A program made the translations under genes and the position numbers. A stretch of 64,000 nt of DNA from Litoreibacter ponti (GTDB lineage: Bacteria > Pseudomonadota > Alphaproteobacteria > Rhodobacterales > Rhodobacteraceae), in NCBI RefSeq assembly GCF_003054285.1, contig NZ_QBKS01000002.1:186001-250000 (forward strand), read 5' to 3'. The notes under the pieces were generated by a model. It saw only the letters and a list, made by a program, of their open reading frames with translations. It ran no database searches and had not been told where the DNA came from. Below, in pieces: positions 62,494-64,000 of this stretch (its first letter is position 1; each line of letters starts with the position of its first letter).

Positions 62494-64000
62494 TTATTCT
62501 GCCGGGGTCATGCCGCGGCGGCGCGAAGTTCTGAGGTATTTAAATAGCGGCAGCAGGAAGAAAACCAGTGCCAAGCCGATGAAAGTGGCCGAGAGCGGGC
62601 GCTCGACGAAGGCCAGGATGTTGCCCTGCTCGCCAATCAGCGTCTGCCGGAAGCTCTTTTCCATGAGCGGGCCGAGCACCAGTGCCAGCACGAGCGGGGC
62701 CAGCGGGTAGTCCGCCTTGCGCAGCAGGTAGCCCGCCACGCCGAAGCCCGCGATCAGGTAGACGTCATGCATCTTCTGGGACGGCGCAAAGCCCCCCACG
62801 ATGCACAGCACCAGCACGACCGAGCAGAGCACGGTGAACGGCATCCGCAGCGCGTAGACAAAGAGCGGGATCAGCGCGAGGTTGATCAGCACGGCGGCCA
62901 CATTGGCCGTGTAGAGCGACGAGATAAGGCCCCAGACGAAATCCGGCTGCTCGATAAACAGCATCGGGCCGGGCACGAGGCCCCACATCACCATGCCGCC
63001 CAGAAGCAGGGCGGTGGTGGGCGAACCGGGAATGCCCAGCGTCAGCATCGGCAGCAGCGAGCCGGTGGAGGCGGCGTTGTTGGCCGTCTCCGGCGCGACC
63101 ACGCCTTCCATGTTGCCCTTGCCGAAGCTGTCGGGATCCTTGGAGGTGGAGCGCGCCATGCCGTAAGCCATCAGGGCCGCGGGCGTGGCGCCTGCGGCGG
63201 GCAACATGCCCACGAAGAAGCCCAGGAACGAGCCAAGTGACATGGATTTCCACATCTTGTTGATCAGCTTCAGGCTTGCGCCCAGCTCGCGGAAGCTGAG
63301 CCGCGCGGGCGTGACCGAGGGGTTCGACTTGGACGTCTCGATCGTGTGCAGCACCTCGCCGATGCCGTAGACGCCGATGGCCAGCACCAGGAAGGAGATG
63401 CCCGAATAAAAGCCCGGCATGTCGCCGAAGATCAGCCGCGGCTGGCCGGAGATCAGATCAAGCCCCACCGTGGACAGCGCCAGTCCCAGCGCGATCATCA
63501 CTATGGTTTTCAGCACGTCGTCACCGCCCAGGCCCACAAAGGTCGTGAACGCCAGCAGCACCAGCGCGAACTCCTCCGCCGGGCCGAATTTCAGGGCCAG
63601 ATCGGCCAGCGGGGCCGCGAACAGCGTGAACAGGATCACCGCGATGGTGCCCCCGATGAACGACGCCGTCGCGGCAGCAATCAGCGCCAGCCCGGCCTTG
63701 CCTTGTTGAGCCATGGGACGGCCATCAAAGGTGGTGGCCACCGCCGTAGACGCGCCGGGAATGCCAAGCAAGATCGAGCTGACGGCCCCGCCATACATCG
63801 CGCCGTAATAGATTGCGGCGAGCAAGATGATGGCAGAGGACGGGGGGACGATGAATGTCAGCGGCAGCACGATGGCCACCCCGTTGACCGAGCCCAGGCC
63901 CGGCATCGCCCCAATGAAAAGTCCCGCGGTCACCCCGATGACCACGATGAAGATATTGAACCACGACAGCGATGTGGCAAAGCCGTCGGCGAGAAGTGCG
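62494..64000 (-). CDS. tctA: tripartite tricarboxylate transporter large subunit TctA, 5' end beyond window
   Basis: The reading frame is open from the window end (ALLADGFATSLSWFNIFIVV) to the stop at 62494, about 502 residues visible. It has the TctA signatures IGAMPGLGSVNGVAIVLPLT, YGAMYGGAVSSILLGIPG and LTLGIPGSPTTALLLGGMVM. TctA is the multi-helix permease of a periplasmic-binding-protein-dependent carboxylate importer; tctB and tctC genes are expected beyond 64 kb. An internal GTG at 63945 is not the start, since the conserved first helix is upstream of it. It is followed at 22 bp by the acyl-CoA synthetase gene. Confidence 0.93.
   Translation of the reverse strand, partial: ALLADGFATSLSWFNIFIVVIGVTAGLFIGAMPGLGSVNGVAIVLPLTFIVPPSSAIILLAAIYYGAMYGGAVSSILLGIPGASTAVATTFDGRPMAQQGKAGLALIAAATASFIGGTIAVILFTLFAAPLADLALKFGPAEEFALVLLAFTTFVGLGGDDVLKTIVMIALGLALSTVGLDLISGQPRLIFGDMPGFYSGISFLVLAIGVYGIGEVLHTIETSKSNPSVTPARLSFRELGASLKLINKMWKSMSLGSFLGFFVGMLPAAGATPAALMAYGMARSTSKDPDSFGKGNMEGVVAPETANNAASTGSLLPMLTLGIPGSPTTALLLGGMVMWGLVPGPMLFIEQPDFVWGLISSLYTANVAAVLINLALIPLFVYALRMPFTVLCSVVLVLCIVGGFAPSQKMHDVYLIAGFGVAGYLLRKADYPLAPLVLALVLGPLMEKSFRQTLIGEQGNILAFVERPLSATFIGLALVFFLLPLFKYLRTSRRRGMTPAE

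Overview
The window is GC-rich, tightly packed bacterial DNA that looks like a marine Rhodobacteraceae (Roseobacter-type) chromosome. The clues are a sorbitol/mannitol operon in the Rhodobacter order (smoE-F-G-K-S-mtlK), a giant RTX/LamG protein ending in a Hint domain, periplasmic binding proteins whose signal peptides end in ADGHA-like sequence, and many ABC, TRAP and TTT transporters for small organic solutes. No rRNA, tRNA, CRISPR array, phage or complete insertion sequence was found.

Layout. 1-2.4 kb: end of a BASS-family transporter coupled to an FAD dehydrogenase. 2.6-8.8 kb: one 2056-residue secreted-type RTX/LamG/Hint protein. 8.9-10.1 kb: a small decayed zone with a sulfatase pseudogene, a REP-like nested inverted repeat and a DUF559 gene. 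10.2-13.3 kb: selenium use, with mnmH converging on an oxidoreductase-SelD fusion. 13.4-15.9 kb: a gamma-glutamyltransferase homologue and dps, the latter with an Irr/ICE-like palindrome upstream. 16-20 kb: a divergent pair, FAD/GcvT demethylase-like protein and a pyrrolysine-free MttB-family methyltransferase. 20-27.4 kb: a LacI-controlled ABC transporter operon containing a GH63-like glycosidase. 27.5-35 kb: the smo/mtl polyol operon and its LacI regulator. 35.2-38.2 kb: three overlapping Gfo/Idh/MocA dehydrogenases.

38.5-51.4 kb is the most interesting region: a 13-gene, one-strand, mostly overlapping gene train. It holds a TRAP transporter, an enolase-superfamily enzyme, two PhyH-type dioxygenases, a UxaA-type dehydratase, an MviM-type dehydrogenase, a shikimate-dehydrogenase-like enzyme, an FAD oxidase-like enzyme, a 3-hydroxyisobutyrate-dehydrogenase-like enzyme and a DMT exporter-like protein. 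A divergent GntR regulator stands at its head. I do not recognise this as a described pathway.

51.6-54.2 kb adds DenD and a threonate-dehydrogenase-like protein. 54.3-59.9 kb is a plus-strand operon that fits non-phosphorylative deoxy-sugar or sugar-acid breakdown (SDR, IlvD/Edd dehydratase, FAH hydrolase, 2-hydroxyacid dehydrogenase, enolase-superfamily dehydratase). 60-64 kb is a minus-strand set: TctA (cut by the window end), an acyl-CoA synthetase and a PanE-like reductase.

Regulation can partly be read from the sequence. Palindromic operators sit next to both LacI genes, a further palindrome lies in the 54.2 kb divergent promoter, and a GC-rich hairpin follows each of three transporter binding-protein genes. 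A 26-bp motif recurs directly after two stop codons.
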